Assembly: GCF_015477835.1 (NCBI RefSeq)
Contig: NZ_JADLQN010000001.1
Span: 1,426,001-1,490,000 of the forward strand
DNA length: 64,000 nt
Reading direction: 5' to 3'
Origin: Nocardia higoensis
GTDB taxonomy: Bacteria; Actinomycetota; Actinomycetes; Mycobacteriales; Mycobacteriaceae
Part shown: positions 12,706 to 20,801 of the stretch, one piece after another
Numbering within the stretch: position 1 is the stretch's first letter
Layout of the letters: each line of letters begins with the position of its first letter
Notes under the pieces: generated by a model
What the model saw: only the letters and a program-made list of their open reading frames with translations
What the model was told of the DNA's origin: nothing
The model's database searches: none
Translations under genes and position numbers: made by a program

Positions 12706-12783
12706 TCACATCGGCTGCCCCATCATCGGGCAACCGCCCATCATTCCGCACATCCAGTGACACAACATGTGCATGTGGTTCAT
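12706..12783 (-). CDS. 25-residue Met/Cys/His-rich peptide, putative copper-binding mini-protein
   Basis: An ORF of 25 codons starting ATG 12783 with a clear AAGGAG nine bases upstream. It begins MNHMHMLCHWMCGMM and ends GGCPMMGQPM. By my count it has nine Met, three Cys and three His, i.e. more than half soft-metal ligands. It is the first gene of the operon that continues into the SHOCT protein and the copper-type ATPase, and a CsoR-like palindrome sits about 85 bp upstream. Composition and context suggest a Cu(I) buffer or chaperone comparable in idea to mycobacterial MymT, but it is far shorter and I see no sequence relationship. No membrane segment or signal peptide. Confidence 0.7.
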   Translation of the reverse strand: MNHMHMLCHWMCGMMGGCPMMGQPM

Positions 12784-12867
12784 GGCGTCGAACTCCTTGT
12801 CATCGAGCGAACCGGCGGCCGTGATCGGCCCGCAGATATCGGTCGTGCGACGTAGTCGATGCTGCCA

Positions 12868-12885
12868 CGGCGGGTACCCCCGCCG
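12868..12885. promoter_or_regulatory. GC-rich palindrome, CsoR/RicR-like copper operator candidate
   Basis: CGGCGGGTACCCCCGCCG: 7-bp arms CGGCGGG/CCCGCCG around four bases. It lies in the divergent gap between the Met-rich peptide/ATPase operon and the LpqS-like gene. On the reverse strand it contains TACC-N4-GGGGTA, reminiscent of CsoR-family boxes. Copper-responsive control of both transcripts is inferred. Confidence 0.45.
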
Positions 12886-13078
12886 GTAGGGACGAACGGT
12901 GTTCTACGAAGGCCCTTCGGCATCCCTCGAGCGCCCTGGTCCAGGGCATCGCCTGCCTCCGCGGTGGGGCAGTTCGCGCGGTGAGGCGCTCGGCGCCGAC
13001 ACCGGGAAATCGCGTCACCGGATGGCGAGGGAACGGGTCGAGGCGAGTAGGTTGTGTGCTGAGAAGGAGGAGGTGCGG

Positions 13079-13636
13079 GTGAGCCGATCGTTCGAGCGTG
13101 TCGACGGACACTGCGAACGCGGAGAAGCGTTTTCGCTTCGGCGATACCTGCGCCTCGTCTCCGGTGACCGGGGGACGGTCACGCGGCCCACTCCGTTGCC
13201 TGCGTCCGAGTGGTCCCCGGCGGACCTGGTCGCTCGTCTGCGACGCACAGCCGTGGCCCTGCTGATGGCGGTGCTGCTCGTCGCCCCGATCCTCGACTGC
13301 GCCCTGCACCCCGCCGAGGATCATGCCCACTCCGCCGGTGTGGTGGCCGCGCCGGTCGCGAGTATTTCGCACGCGGTCCATCTGCACGGGTCGGGCGATC
13401 GCCCCGGCGCTCACTGCGATCAGCACATGATCCGCTGCGTCGAGAAATCGGCACTGCCCTCTCGGAGCACGGGCATGCTGCCGTTGCTGTGGATGGCACT
13501 GATCGGCATGGCCACCGTGGCCGTGTTCGCCTTGTTCTTTGCCGACGCCCGCGGGATCCGGGGCCCGCCGGCTGCCGGCTTACCCGTGGTCAGCGGGCAA
13601 GCCGTTCTCGTGAACCTCTGTATCTCCCGACGCTGA
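13079..13636 (+). CDS. LpqS-like copper-responsive membrane/secreted protein
   Basis: 185 residues from GTG 13079, chosen because AGGAGG lies about seven bases upstream; the frame is open further 5' but that part has no coding character. A hydrophobic helix (TAVALLMAVLLVAPILDCALH, about residues 62-82) is followed by a His-rich exported part (HPAEDHAHS, SHAVHLHGSG, HCDQHMIRC), a second hydrophobic segment and a C-terminus RGPPAAG...LCISRR. The ending RGPP...LxxxCxxRR resembles mycobacterial LpqS, a member of the copper-induced RicR regulon. It is divergent from the copper ATPase operon and precedes a PLP enzyme and an MFS transporter. Likely role: extracytoplasmic copper binding or sensing; the exact function is unknown even for LpqS. 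Confidence 0.65.
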   Translation: MSRSFERVDGHCERGEAFSLRRYLRLVSGDRGTVTRPTPLPASEWSPADLVARLRRTAVALLMAVLLVAPILDCALHPAEDHAHSAGVVAAPVASISHAVHLHGSGDRPGAHCDQHMIRCVEKSALPSRSTGMLPLLWMALIGMATVAVFALFFADARGIRGPPAAGLPVVSGQAVLVNLCISRR

Positions 13637-13738
13637 TCGGTCAGCGCCAGGCCGAGCCATTGTGCCGTCGGCCGGTGTTCGCTGCCTGCTCACTGTCGTC
13701 ACCGCCTGCGTGGCGGTTCGGATACAGAAAGCGACAAT

Positions 13739-14866
13739 ATGAACAACGTCGTGCCCGGCACGTCCGCCGAGATGGCGGGGGCTGTGCTCACCCCACCTGC
13801 TCCGGTGCGGGAATCGAGTTCGCTGGTCGGCAATACTCCTGTGCTGTGGGTCGGTGCGCCGCTGGCGCCTCCCGATCGGGGCTTCTGGGCGAAATTGGAG
13901 GGATTCAACCCCGGCGGGATGAAAGATCGGCCCGCCCTGCACATGGTCAGGTGCGCGAAACAGCGCGGCGACCTGGCGTCGGGGGCGCGCATCGTCGAAT
14001 CGACCAGCGGCACCCTCGGCCTGGGATTGGCGCTGGCAGGCGCGGTGTTCCACCATCCGGTCACCGTGGTCACCGATCCGGGACTGGAACCGATCGTGGA
14101 ACGCATGCTCGCCTCCTACGGCGCACGCGTCGACATGGTTGCCGAACCCCACCCCACCGGCGGCTGGCAGCAGGCCCGCCGCGAGCGGGTGGCCGAGCTC
14201 CTGGCGGCCGAGCCCAGCGCGTGGTGCCCCGACCAGTACAGCAACCCCGACAACGTCGACGGATACGAATCCCTCGGACTCGAGCTGACGCAACAGTTGG
14301 GCCGGGTCGACGTTCTGGTGTGCGCGGTCGGCACCGGCGGTCACTCGGCAGGCGTGGCGCGGGTGCTGCGCCGATTCAACCCGGCTCTGCAACTGATCGG
14401 CGTGGACACGGTCGCCTCCACGATCTTCGGCCAGCCCGCCGGTCCCCGGATCATGCGCGGGCTCGGTTCGAGCATCTTCCCGCGCAATGTCGACTATCCC
14501 GCGTTCCACGAAGTTCACTGGGTGGCCCCACCCGAAGCCGTGTGGGCATGCCGCGCACTGGCAGGCACCCATTACGCGACCGGTGGCTGGAGCGTGGGGG
14601 CCGTGGCGCTGGTCGCCGGATGGGCCGCGCGCACGTTCCCGGCCCACACCCGGATCGCGGCGGTGTTCCCCGACGGGCCGCAGCGTTATTTCGACACCGT
14701 CTACAACGACGAGTACTGCCGGGAGCACGGCCTGCTCGACACCGACCCGCCGATCGAACCGGACGTCATCGCGCATCCCACGCAGGCAGTGGTGCGCTCG
14801 TGGACCCGCTGCACCACGGTCGTCGACCCCCGCACCACCGACCGGACAGGAGAAGGCGAATCGTGA
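13739..14866 (+). CDS. PLP-dependent cysteine synthase-fold enzyme (Cds1-like)
   Basis: 375 residues, fold-type II PLP enzyme. The expected Schiff-base lysine is in [12 protein letters not shown] (Lys about 62); [12 protein letters not shown] is the substrate/phosphate loop, and GTGGHS near residue 200 is the Gly-rich cofactor-binding turn. It resembles the Cds1 branch (Rv3684-like), reported to act as a cysteine desulfhydrase releasing H2S, better than the classical CysK/CysM. It starts 102 bp after the LpqS-like gene and its stop overlaps the GTG of the MFS gene. In this copper context it could tune cysteine or sulfide, but the substrate is not proven by sequence. Confidence 0.8.
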   Translation: MNNVVPGTSAEMAGAVLTPPAPVRESSSLVGNTPVLWVGAPLAPPDRGFWAKLEGFNPGGMKDRPALHMVRCAKQRGDLASGARIVESTSGTLGLGLALAGAVFHHPVTVVTDPGLEPIVERMLASYGARVDMVAEPHPTGGWQQARRERVAELLAAEPSAWCPDQYSNPDNVDGYESLGLELTQQLGRVDVLVCAVGTGGHSAGVARVLRRFNPALQLIGVDTVASTIFGQPAGPRIMRGLGSSIFPRNVDYPAFHEVHWVAPPEAVWACRALAGTHYATGGWSVGAVALVAGWAARTFPAHTRIAAVFPDGPQRYFDTVYNDEYCREHGLLDTDPPIEPDVIAHPTQAVVRSWTRCTTVVDPRTTDRTGEGES

Positions 14867-16158
14867 CCGCACTGAGGAGCTTCCGCACTTTCGACCTCGC
14901 CGCGCGGCTGCTGATGGTCAACCAGTTCGGCATCAACCTCGGGTTCTACATGCTGATGCCGTACCTGGCCGGCTACCTCGCCGGACCGCTCGGGCTGGCG
15001 GCCTGGGCTGTCGGGCTGGTGCTCGGCGTCCGCAACTTCTCTCAGCAGGGCATGTTCCTCATCGGCGGCACACTGGCCGACCGGCTCGGCTACAAGCCGC
15101 TGATCGTCGCAGGCTGTCTGCTGCGCACCGGTGGCTTCGCGTTGCTGGTGTTCGCGACCTCCCTGCCCGGGCTGCTGATCGCCTCCGCCGCCACCGGCTT
15201 CGCCGGTGCACTGTTCAACCCTGCCGTGCGCGCTTATCTGGCCGCCGACACCGGGGAGCGCCGTGTCGAAGCGTTCGCGGTGTTCAATATCTTCTATCAG
15301 GCCGGCATCCTCGCCGGGCCGCTCGTGGGCTTGGCGTTGATGTTCCTCGACTTCCGCGTCACCGCGGCCGCCGCGGCGATCGTGTTCGCCGTCCTGACCG
15401 TCGCGCAACTCCTCGCCCTGCCCGCCCGCCGTGAGCAGCGGGCCGCTGAACAGACCTCGGTGCTACACGACTGGCGCACGGTGGCGGCGAACCGCCGATT
15501 CCTGTTGTTCTCGCTGACGATGATCGGCTCCTACGTGTTGTCCTTCCAGGTGTACCTGGCCCTGCCGTTGCAGGCCGAGTACCTCGCGGGCGAGCACGCA
15601 CAGGTCCTGGTCTCGGCGCTGTTCGTGGTCTCCGGCCTGGTCGCCGTCGCCGGGCAGCTACGGATCACCGGATGGTTCCGAGCACGCTGGGGCACCGGGC
15701 GCAGTCTCGCCGTGGGCATGGCGATACTGGCCGCGGCGTTCCTGCCGTTGCTCGCCGTGCCGAGCCCCGGGACATTCGGCGTCGCCACCGCGGTCCTCGC
15801 CTTGCTGGTCGCCACCGCAGTGCTCGCGGTGGGCACCGCCGCGGTGTTCCCCTTCGAGATGGACACCGTCGTCTCACTGGCGGGTGGAAGACTCGTGGCC
15901 ACGCACTACGGCTTCTACAACACGATCGTCGGCGTCGGCATCCTGGCGGGCAATCTCGCCACCGGCGCCGTCGTCGGCGCCGCACGAGCCGCCGACGCGG
16001 ACTGGGCAGTGTGGGCCGGGCTGTGTCTGATCGGAACGCTGTCCGCCTTCGCACTGCATCGACTCGACCGATCGCAGCCGGAAACGACGGCGATCGGCGG
16101 CGCGGCCGATGGCCCGGACCGCCCCGGCCGAGAACCGGCGGAAGCAGCCCGGCGCTGA
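14863..16158 (+). CDS. Major facilitator superfamily transporter (MdtH-like)
   Basis: 431 residues from GTG 14863, which overlaps the stop of the PLP enzyme (GTGA). About 12 hydrophobic helices; the loop after helix 2 has [13 protein letters not shown], a recognisable variant of the MFS motif A (GxLaDrxGrkp). The central cytoplasmic loop is about residues 190-205 and the tail is hydrophilic and Pro/Glu-rich. Overall pattern like drug/metabolite exporters of the MdtH type. Co-translation with the Cds1-like enzyme suggests export of a thiol-related metabolite or xenobiotic; the substrate is unknown. Confidence 0.85.
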   Translation: MTALRSFRTFDLAARLLMVNQFGINLGFYMLMPYLAGYLAGPLGLAAWAVGLVLGVRNFSQQGMFLIGGTLADRLGYKPLIVAGCLLRTGGFALLVFATSLPGLLIASAATGFAGALFNPAVRAYLAADTGERRVEAFAVFNIFYQAGILAGPLVGLALMFLDFRVTAAAAAIVFAVLTVAQLLALPARREQRAAEQTSVLHDWRTVAANRRFLLFSLTMIGSYVLSFQVYLALPLQAEYLAGEHAQVLVSALFVVSGLVAVAGQLRITGWFRARWGTGRSLAVGMAILAAAFLPLLAVPSPGTFGVATAVLALLVATAVLAVGTAAVFPFEMDTVVSLAGGRLVATHYGFYNTIVGVGILAGNLATGAVVGAARAADADWAVWAGLCLIGTLSAFALHRLDRSQPETTAIGGAADGPDRPGREPAEAARR

Positions 16159-16202
16159 ACCCGGTCCGAGGCCGTGGGGTCCCGCGTGCGGAAAGGTGAG
16201 AG

Positions 16203-17087
16203 CTAGGACCGCCCGGCCGCGACGGGCCGGGCGACCGACTCGAAGATGCGGGCGAAACCTTCGCTGCCGTGACCCGCGGCGCGCTGGGCGTCGATCAGCT
16301 TCTGCACCATCGCGATCGGATCGTTCCCCACGCCCGCCTCGTTCGTCGCGGCGAGGATCGTGGACAGGTCGGAGAAGTCCAGGCTCTGCTGGCCCGCGAC
16401 GGTGTAGTCGCCGCCGTCGATCACGCGACCGAAACCCGCCAGGCCGCCGGTCATCGCGGAGATCCACGCGGCCGCACGGTCCGCGAAGTCGGTGGCGGTG
16501 ACACCTGCGGTGCGGACCAGCGCCGCCCCTTGCACGTACCCGGCGAACATCACGTACATCGCCGACAACAGCGCGAGGTCGTACAGCGAGGCCAATCCGG
16601 GATCGCTGCCGAGGTAGGTGCTGGTCCCCCAGACATCCAGGATGTCCCGGTGGTGGTCGAAGGCCGTCGCGTCGCCGCTGTAGAGGATCTCCGAGCCGGG
16701 GGCGGCAATCATGGCCGGAACCGCCATGATTCCGCCGTCCACACAGGCGATTCCGTGGGCAGCGGCCCAGCGGTCGAGTTCCCTGGCCTCTTCCGGCGAG
16801 GTGGTGGTCAGGTTGACCAACGTGCGCCCGCGCAGCCGCTCGGCGACCGGATCCAGGGTCTCACGCACCGAGGCATGGTCGAGCAGACAGACGACGGTCA
16901 ACTCGGCGGCCGCGATCGCGTCACCGACGGCGGGAACCTCCACGGCACCGGCGTCGACCAGTGCGTCGGCTCTGCCCGGCGTGCGGTTCCAGACCGTCAC
17001 CCGGGCATCGCTGCGCAGCAGCGCGGCGGCCAGGGCGCGTCCCATCTCGCCCAGTCCGAGCACGCTCACGGTGGCAGGTGAATTCAT
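16203..17087 (-). CDS. NAD(P)-dependent imine reductase / 6-phosphogluconate dehydrogenase-like protein
   Basis: 294 residues from ATG 17087 (GAGGAAA upstream). N-terminal Rossmann domain with GLGEMGRALAAALL (residues 9-22) and VWNRTPGRAD, which fits NADP binding. The middle has NLTTTSPEEAREL and the 'DGGIMAVPAMI' stretch typical of bacterial imine reductase-like members of the beta-hydroxyacid dehydrogenase superfamily. The all-helical C-terminal half would give the dimer. Divergent from an HxlR regulator, a very common pairing that suggests redox- or substrate-responsive control. Physiological substrate unknown. Confidence 0.85.
   Translation of the reverse strand: MNSPATVSVLGLGEMGRALAAALLRSDARVTVWNRTPGRADALVDAGAVEVPAVGDAIAAAELTVVCLLDHASVRETLDPVAERLRGRTLVNLTTTSPEEARELDRWAAAHGIACVDGGIMAVPAMIAAPGSEILYSGDATAFDHHRDILDVWGTSTYLGSDPGLASLYDLALLSAMYVMFAGYVQGAALVRTAGVTATDFADRAAAWISAMTGGLAGFGRVIDGGDYTVAGQQSLDFSDLSTILAATNEAGVGNDPIAMVQKLIDAQRAAGHGSEGFARIFESVARPVAAGRS
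16210..16233. terminator. GC hairpin between convergent genes
   Basis: Perfect 9-bp stem CGCCCGGCC/GGCCGGGCG with a 6-base loop, at the extreme 3' end of the reverse-strand dehydrogenase and facing the end of the MFS gene. No T-tract. Possibly a bidirectional terminator. Confidence 0.4.
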
Positions 17088-17178
17088 GGTGGGTGATTTC
17101 CTCACGACTCGAATGATCAAGTGATTTCGGTGCCGATCGACGAGTTCCATGCTGCCCACATGCTGCAAATGCGACAAG

Positions 17179-17204
17179 TACCCACTATTTTCTTCGATAC
17201 CCAC
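17179..17204. promoter_or_regulatory. Direct repeat in the divergent gap, candidate HxlR site
   Basis: TACCCAC occurs at 17179-17185 and again at 17198-17204, 19 bp apart, on the same helical face (about two turns). The stretch is AT-richer than its flanks and lies between the reductase and the HxlR gene. Binding by the regulator is inferred. Confidence 0.35.
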
Positions 17205-17232
17205 CTTTCGGTAAGTGTCAAAGGAGTACGCG

Positions 17233-17595
17233 GTGACCGGAACACCGAGAACAGGCCCGTACATCTGCGGAATCGACGCCGCCATGGACGTGGTGTCCGG
17301 CAAGTGGAAGTCGCTGATCCTGTGGGAGCTCGACAACGGCACGCGGCGGTTCGGCGAGCTCCGGCGCGGCCTGCCCGGAGTCAGCGAGAAGATGCTCGTC
17401 CAGCACCTGCGGGAGATGGAAGAGGACGGCCTGGTGCATCGCGAGGTGTATCGCGAGGTGCCGCCGCGAGTGGAGTACTCGCTCACCGATCACGGTCGCA
17501 GCTTGAACGCTGCGCTCGGCCCGCTGGGCGAGTGGGGGCGGGAACGCATCGCCCGGATCGGCGCGGAACGGATGGACACCGACATCGCACGCTGA
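17233..17595 (+). CDS. HxlR-family transcriptional regulator
   Basis: 120 residues from GTG 17233, preferred over the GTG at 17215 because AAAGGAG sits six bases upstream. The N-terminal cysteine (YICGIDAAMDVVSGKWKSLIL) is in the position often used for redox or electrophile sensing in HxlR proteins. Winged helix: RRFGELRRGLPGVSEKMLVQHLREMEEDGLV, then wing REVPPRVEYSLTDHG. Full length for the family. Divergent from the imine-reductase-like gene, its likely target. Confidence 0.88.
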   Translation: MTGTPRTGPYICGIDAAMDVVSGKWKSLILWELDNGTRRFGELRRGLPGVSEKMLVQHLREMEEDGLVHREVYREVPPRVEYSLTDHGRSLNAALGPLGEWGRERIARIGAERMDTDIAR

Positions 17596-17723
17596 ACCGG
17601 CGTCGGTTCGGCCGTGGCACGGCGCCGCACGGCGATACGAACCCGCGACGCGGGCCGGCGCGGTATCAAGCCATGAGCGCGCACCCGCGGCCCGGTCGCG
17701 AACCGGCGGAGCAGACTGGGCGG

Positions 17724-18287
17724 ATGACACGTTCCGCTGGGTATCGCCCGACACCGACCGATCTGGCCGCGGCGGCGGGCAAGACCATTCCCGATCTGGT
17801 GGCGCCGGATCTGCGAGTGCTGTTCTGCGGCATCAATCCGGGATTGTGGTCGGGGGCCACCGGCCACCACTTCGCCCGGCCGGGAAATCGCTTCTGGTCC
17901 GCGCTGTTCCGGTCGGGCTTCACCCCCCGGTTGTTCCGTCCCGACGAGCAACGGGAACTGCTCGCGCTCGGATTGGGCATCACCAATGTCGCCGCGCGTA
18001 CGACGGCGAAGGCGGACGAACTCACGCCGCAGGAATTGCGGGACGGCGGCCGGGCGCTCGTCGAGAGGGTCGAGCGCTATCGCCCGCGGGTGCTGGCCGT
18101 CCTCGGGCTCGGCGCCTACCGCACCGCGTTCGGCCGGCCGAAAACCGTGGTCGGACGTCAATCCGAGACGCTCGGCGACACCGAGATCTGGGTGCTCCCC
18201 AACCCGAGCGGACTCAACGCCCACTACACAGCCGAGGCCTTGGCCTCCGAGTTCCGAAAGCTCCGCGAAGCAACAGCATCCGAGTGA
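17724..18287 (+). CDS. mug: G/U(T) mismatch-specific DNA glycosylase (Mug/TDG family)
   Basis: 187 residues. Removes uracil or thymine mispaired with guanine in base excision repair. Motif 1 is CGINPGLWS (the Asn is the catalytic residue equivalent to Mug N18), followed by GHHFARPGNRFWSAL; motif 2 is LPNPSGLNAHY, the intercalation loop of the family. The frame is open for 600 bp upstream, but only from ATG 17724 does the sequence read as Mug. Stands alone downstream of the HxlR gene; in a very GC-rich genome, repair of deaminated cytosine is an expected need. Confidence 0.92.
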   Translation: MTRSAGYRPTPTDLAAAAGKTIPDLVAPDLRVLFCGINPGLWSGATGHHFARPGNRFWSALFRSGFTPRLFRPDEQRELLALGLGITNVAARTTAKADELTPQELRDGGRALVERVERYRPRVLAVLGLGAYRTAFGRPKTVVGRQSETLGDTEIWVLPNPSGLNAHYTAEALASEFRKLREATASE

Positions 18288-18423
18288 GCGGCTCCGGCAC
18301 CGCGTCGATCCCGCCCGTGGGGGCCACGGCGGCCCGGCTGTTTCCGCACCCCCGCAACGGGTACCGCCCGATCGCAGGCACGGGACGGACAAGGGCCGTT
18401 ACGACGGTTCGGGAAGGAACATG

Positions 18424-18741
18424 ATGGCGACGACCGACGCCGACCGGCTGCATCGGGCACTGAAGGAATTCCACTTTCCGGCAGCCAAGGAAGAGCTGGT
18501 GCAGCATGCGATCGATGCGGGGTCCGATCGGGACACCATTCGCGCATTGCGAGCGATCCCGCCGGCCGAGTACGCCAACCTCGCCGAAGTGATCCAATCG
18601 GTATCTCTCGACGACGGCCGCTCCGCCGCCGAACGCGCAGCCCAGCATCGCCAGAAGAGGCATCCGACGGTGACCGAGCGGGAACGGCCGGTGCCGGTGA
18701 ACCCGATCGTGCAGGAACTCGGTGTGAACCGGGGCAGCTGA
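18424..18741 (+). CDS. Small DUF2795-type protein
   Basis: 105 residues from ATG 18424 (GGAAGG six bases upstream; the adjacent ATG 18421 is too close). The first 60 residues match the pattern of short DUF2795-like proteins (FPAAKEELVQHAIDAG...TIRALRAIPPAEYANLAEVIQSV), a helical domain of unknown function common in actinobacteria. The C-terminal 40 residues are charged and low in structure. Convergent with the acyl-CoA ligase gene. No function can be given. Confidence 0.75.
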   Translation: MATTDADRLHRALKEFHFPAAKEELVQHAIDAGSDRDTIRALRAIPPAEYANLAEVIQSVSLDDGRSAAERAAQHRQKRHPTVTERERPVPVNPIVQELGVNRGS

Positions 18742-18766
18742 CCGCAGGGTTGCGTCCCGGCCGGGG

Positions 18767-20206
18767 CTATGACCTGGTGCCCGAAGACTTGGCGCTCGAA
18801 GACTTGGCGCTCGAAGACTTGGCGCTCGAACCATTCTGAGCGACGAACAGTTTCGCCAGCTCACGCTGGTCGAGCTTGCCGCGCGGGGTGCGCGGCAGAC
18901 TCTCGAGACGCAGTATCCGCACCGGCATACTCGGGCTCGGCAACACCTCGCGCAGGCGGCGTCTGATCTCCGCGATGGTCGGTGCGCCGTGACCTGCCAC
19001 CACTGCCGCCACCGGGATCTGTCCCATGCGCGGGTCGGGAATGCCGATGCACGCGGCCTCGCTGATGCCGGGTAGACCGGTCAGGGCGGATTCCACGGCA
19101 GCCGGTTCGACGTTCAAACCGCCCCGGATGAGCATCTCACCGGCCCGGCCCAGCAGAGTGAGCCGCCGTCCGTCGAGCCGCCCGCGGTCGCCGACGCTCA
19201 TCCAGCCGTCCACCGGACCGCCGGTGATGCCGTGTTCGGTGAGGTAACCATCGAAGAGCATGTCGCTGCGCACGTGGACCAGTCCGCCGCGGATCTCGGC
19301 GTCGACGCCGTCGAACAGCTCCCCCGCGCTGGGTTCGTCACCGTCGCCGAGACCTCGGTCGTAGGAGACGAAGCTGAGTTCGGAGGCGCCGTAGAAGTGC
19401 ACCAGCGCTGCGGCGGGCAACACCCGCCGCAGCGCTTCGCGGCCGGGTCGCGGCCACCGTGCCGCCGAGGAGAGCACCTCACGCACACCGGGCAGCGGGC
19501 CGAGACCGGACCGCGCTACGTCCCAGGCGATGGCGGGCACGGAGTACAGGTGGGTGGTGTGCTCGTCCAGCGCCCGGTCGACCGGGCGCAGATCCACCGT
19601 CGCGCCGCGGGTCAGCGTGTGCAGCGCGCCGTACAGGAAGTGGGTGTGGTCCAGGACGCCGGGCACCGCGACCCGATCACCCGCGTCGATGTCGAAGGTA
19701 CGGTCGGAGCGGTCCAGGGTCGCGGCCCACGACCGCTGGTCGCGGACGAAGAGCTTCGGCTCGCCGGTGGTGCCCGAGGTGATGCCGACCAGGAGTTCAT
19801 CGGTGGGCGCGGCCGGGCGGTGCGCTCCTTCGGATTCGAGTTGCGCGGCGGTCAGCACGGACGCGCACCCCCATCGCCGGAGCCTGCGGTGCTGACGGGA
19901 TGCGGCGACCACGGCGCCCGGCCGGGACAGGTCGAGTACCCGGTGCAGGTGGGCGGCGGTCAGGTGGCGGTGCAGCAGGACCACGCTGACGCCCGCCCGC
20001 ATGGCCGCGGTGACCACGATCAGCGACTCGATGTCCGACGTGGGCAGCACCGCCACCCGGCTCATCCCGTGCAATCCCGACGCGGTGCGCAGCACCCGCG
20101 ACCAGAATTCTTCGTAGCCGATGTGGTCGTGATCGGTGATCACCGCCCGCGCGTCCGGATCGCGTGCCGCGCGGCGCGCGATGCGGTCGGTCAGCAGATC
20201 AGTCAT
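18767..20206 (-). CDS. AMP-forming acyl-CoA ligase (YhfT-like), last gene of biotin operon
   Basis: 479 residues from ATG 20206, overlapping the end of bioN. ANL-superfamily enzyme: P-loop-like VGITSGTTGEPKLFVRD, adenylation motifs HFYGASELSF and SVGDRG, hinge LLGRAGEMLIRGG, and catalytic Lys region LPRTPRGKLDQREL. Expected to activate a carboxylic acid as adenylate and pass it to CoA. Position in one operon with bioY, bioM and bioN suggests a role linked to biotin or its pimelate-type precursors, as proposed for yhfT in the Bacillus yhfU-yhfT-yhfS operon; the substrate is unproven. The tail carries three exact copies of a 15-bp repeat encoding SSAKS. Confidence 0.85.
   Translation of the reverse strand: MTDLLTDRIARRAARDPDARAVITDHDHIGYEEFWSRVLRTASGLHGMSRVAVLPTSDIESLIVVTAAMRAGVSVVLLHRHLTAAHLHRVLDLSRPGAVVAASRQHRRLRRWGCASVLTAAQLESEGAHRPAAPTDELLVGITSGTTGEPKLFVRDQRSWAATLDRSDRTFDIDAGDRVAVPGVLDHTHFLYGALHTLTRGATVDLRPVDRALDEHTTHLYSVPAIAWDVARSGLGPLPGVREVLSSAARWPRPGREALRRVLPAAALVHFYGASELSFVSYDRGLGDGDEPSAGELFDGVDAEIRGGLVHVRSDMLFDGYLTEHGITGGPVDGWMSVGDRGRLDGRRLTLLGRAGEMLIRGGLNVEPAAVESALTGLPGISEAACIGIPDPRMGQIPVAAVVAGHGAPTIAEIRRRLREVLPSPSMPVRILRLESLPRTPRGKLDQRELAKLFVAQNGSSAKSSSAKSSSAKSSGTRS
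18783..18827. repeat. Three tandem 15-bp repeats inside the ligase C-terminus
   Basis: GAAGACTTGGCGCTC occurs three times without a mismatch. On the coding (reverse) strand it encodes a (SSAKS)n tail just before the stop. Exact identity at the DNA level points to recent slippage, so copy number may vary between strains. Confidence 0.9.
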
Positions 20207-20801
20207 CGTCGGCTCCGCGTGCCGCCAGTGCCTCGCCCATCGCATCCGCCGTGCGCAGCGCGCGCACCAGCGCGGGAGTCACCAGGGCGGTCATCGACCA
20301 CTCCAGGCCGCGCGCACGCCGGGCCTCGGCCACCTCCCGCACGATGCCGGTCAGCAGCGGCACGCAGCGGATCGCCAGCGCGAGTAGCAGGCCGATCCGG
20401 TCGGGGTCGACGCCGAAGCGGCGCAACGGTCCCAGCGCGCGGGTCACCGCGTCCAGCATGTCGCCGACCCGCGTGGTCAAGGTGACCAGGGCGGCCAGCG
20501 CCACCGACAGCAACAGCACCCCGCACACCACCACGGCTCGCTCCGGCGAGGTCAGCACCACCTGGAAAATCGCGATCACGGCCAGCATCCACACGACCGG
20601 ACGCAACTGGGCCAGCGCCACCCGCCAACCGATCCCGGCGACCGCGAACATCGCGGCGACCACCGACGCGGCGATCGCGACGGCGAGGGGTTCGCGCACG
20701 CCGGCGGTCACCGCGGCGATCGAGGCGAACAGCAACCACAGCTTCACCCCGGCGGGCAACCGGTGCACCAGGGAATTCCCCGGCTGGTAGAGACCGATCA
20801 T
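20199..20801 (-). CDS. bioN: ECF transporter T component, biotin type
   Basis: 200 residues. Integral membrane coupling subunit of an energy-coupling-factor importer: several hydrophobic helices between about residues 20 and 110, then the cytoplasmic coupling-helix motif regions AEARRARGL and AMGEALAARG, the two A-R-G signatures that contact the ATPase. Its ATG overlaps the stop of bioM by 4 bp, and its end overlaps the next ligase start. With bioM and bioY it forms a three-part biotin transporter BioMNY. Confidence 0.88.
   Translation of the reverse strand: MIGLYQPGNSLVHRLPAGVKLWLLFASIAAVTAGVREPLAVAIAASVVAAMFAVAGIGWRVALAQLRPVVWMLAVIAIFQVVLTSPERAVVVCGVLLLSVALAALVTLTTRVGDMLDAVTRALGPLRRFGVDPDRIGLLLALAIRCVPLLTGIVREVAEARRARGLEWSMTALVTPALVRALRTADAMGEALAARGADDD

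Noticed and set aside
13210-14862. Forward 982-codon frame that could extend the MFS transporter by 550 residues
   Set aside because: Before GTG 14863 the frame is an off-frame shadow of the LpqS-like and PLP genes; the transporter starts at the GTGA overlap.
17121-17723. N-terminal extension of the Mug glycosylase
   Set aside because: It overlaps the HxlR gene out of frame and has no domain; recognisable Mug sequence starts at ATG 17724.
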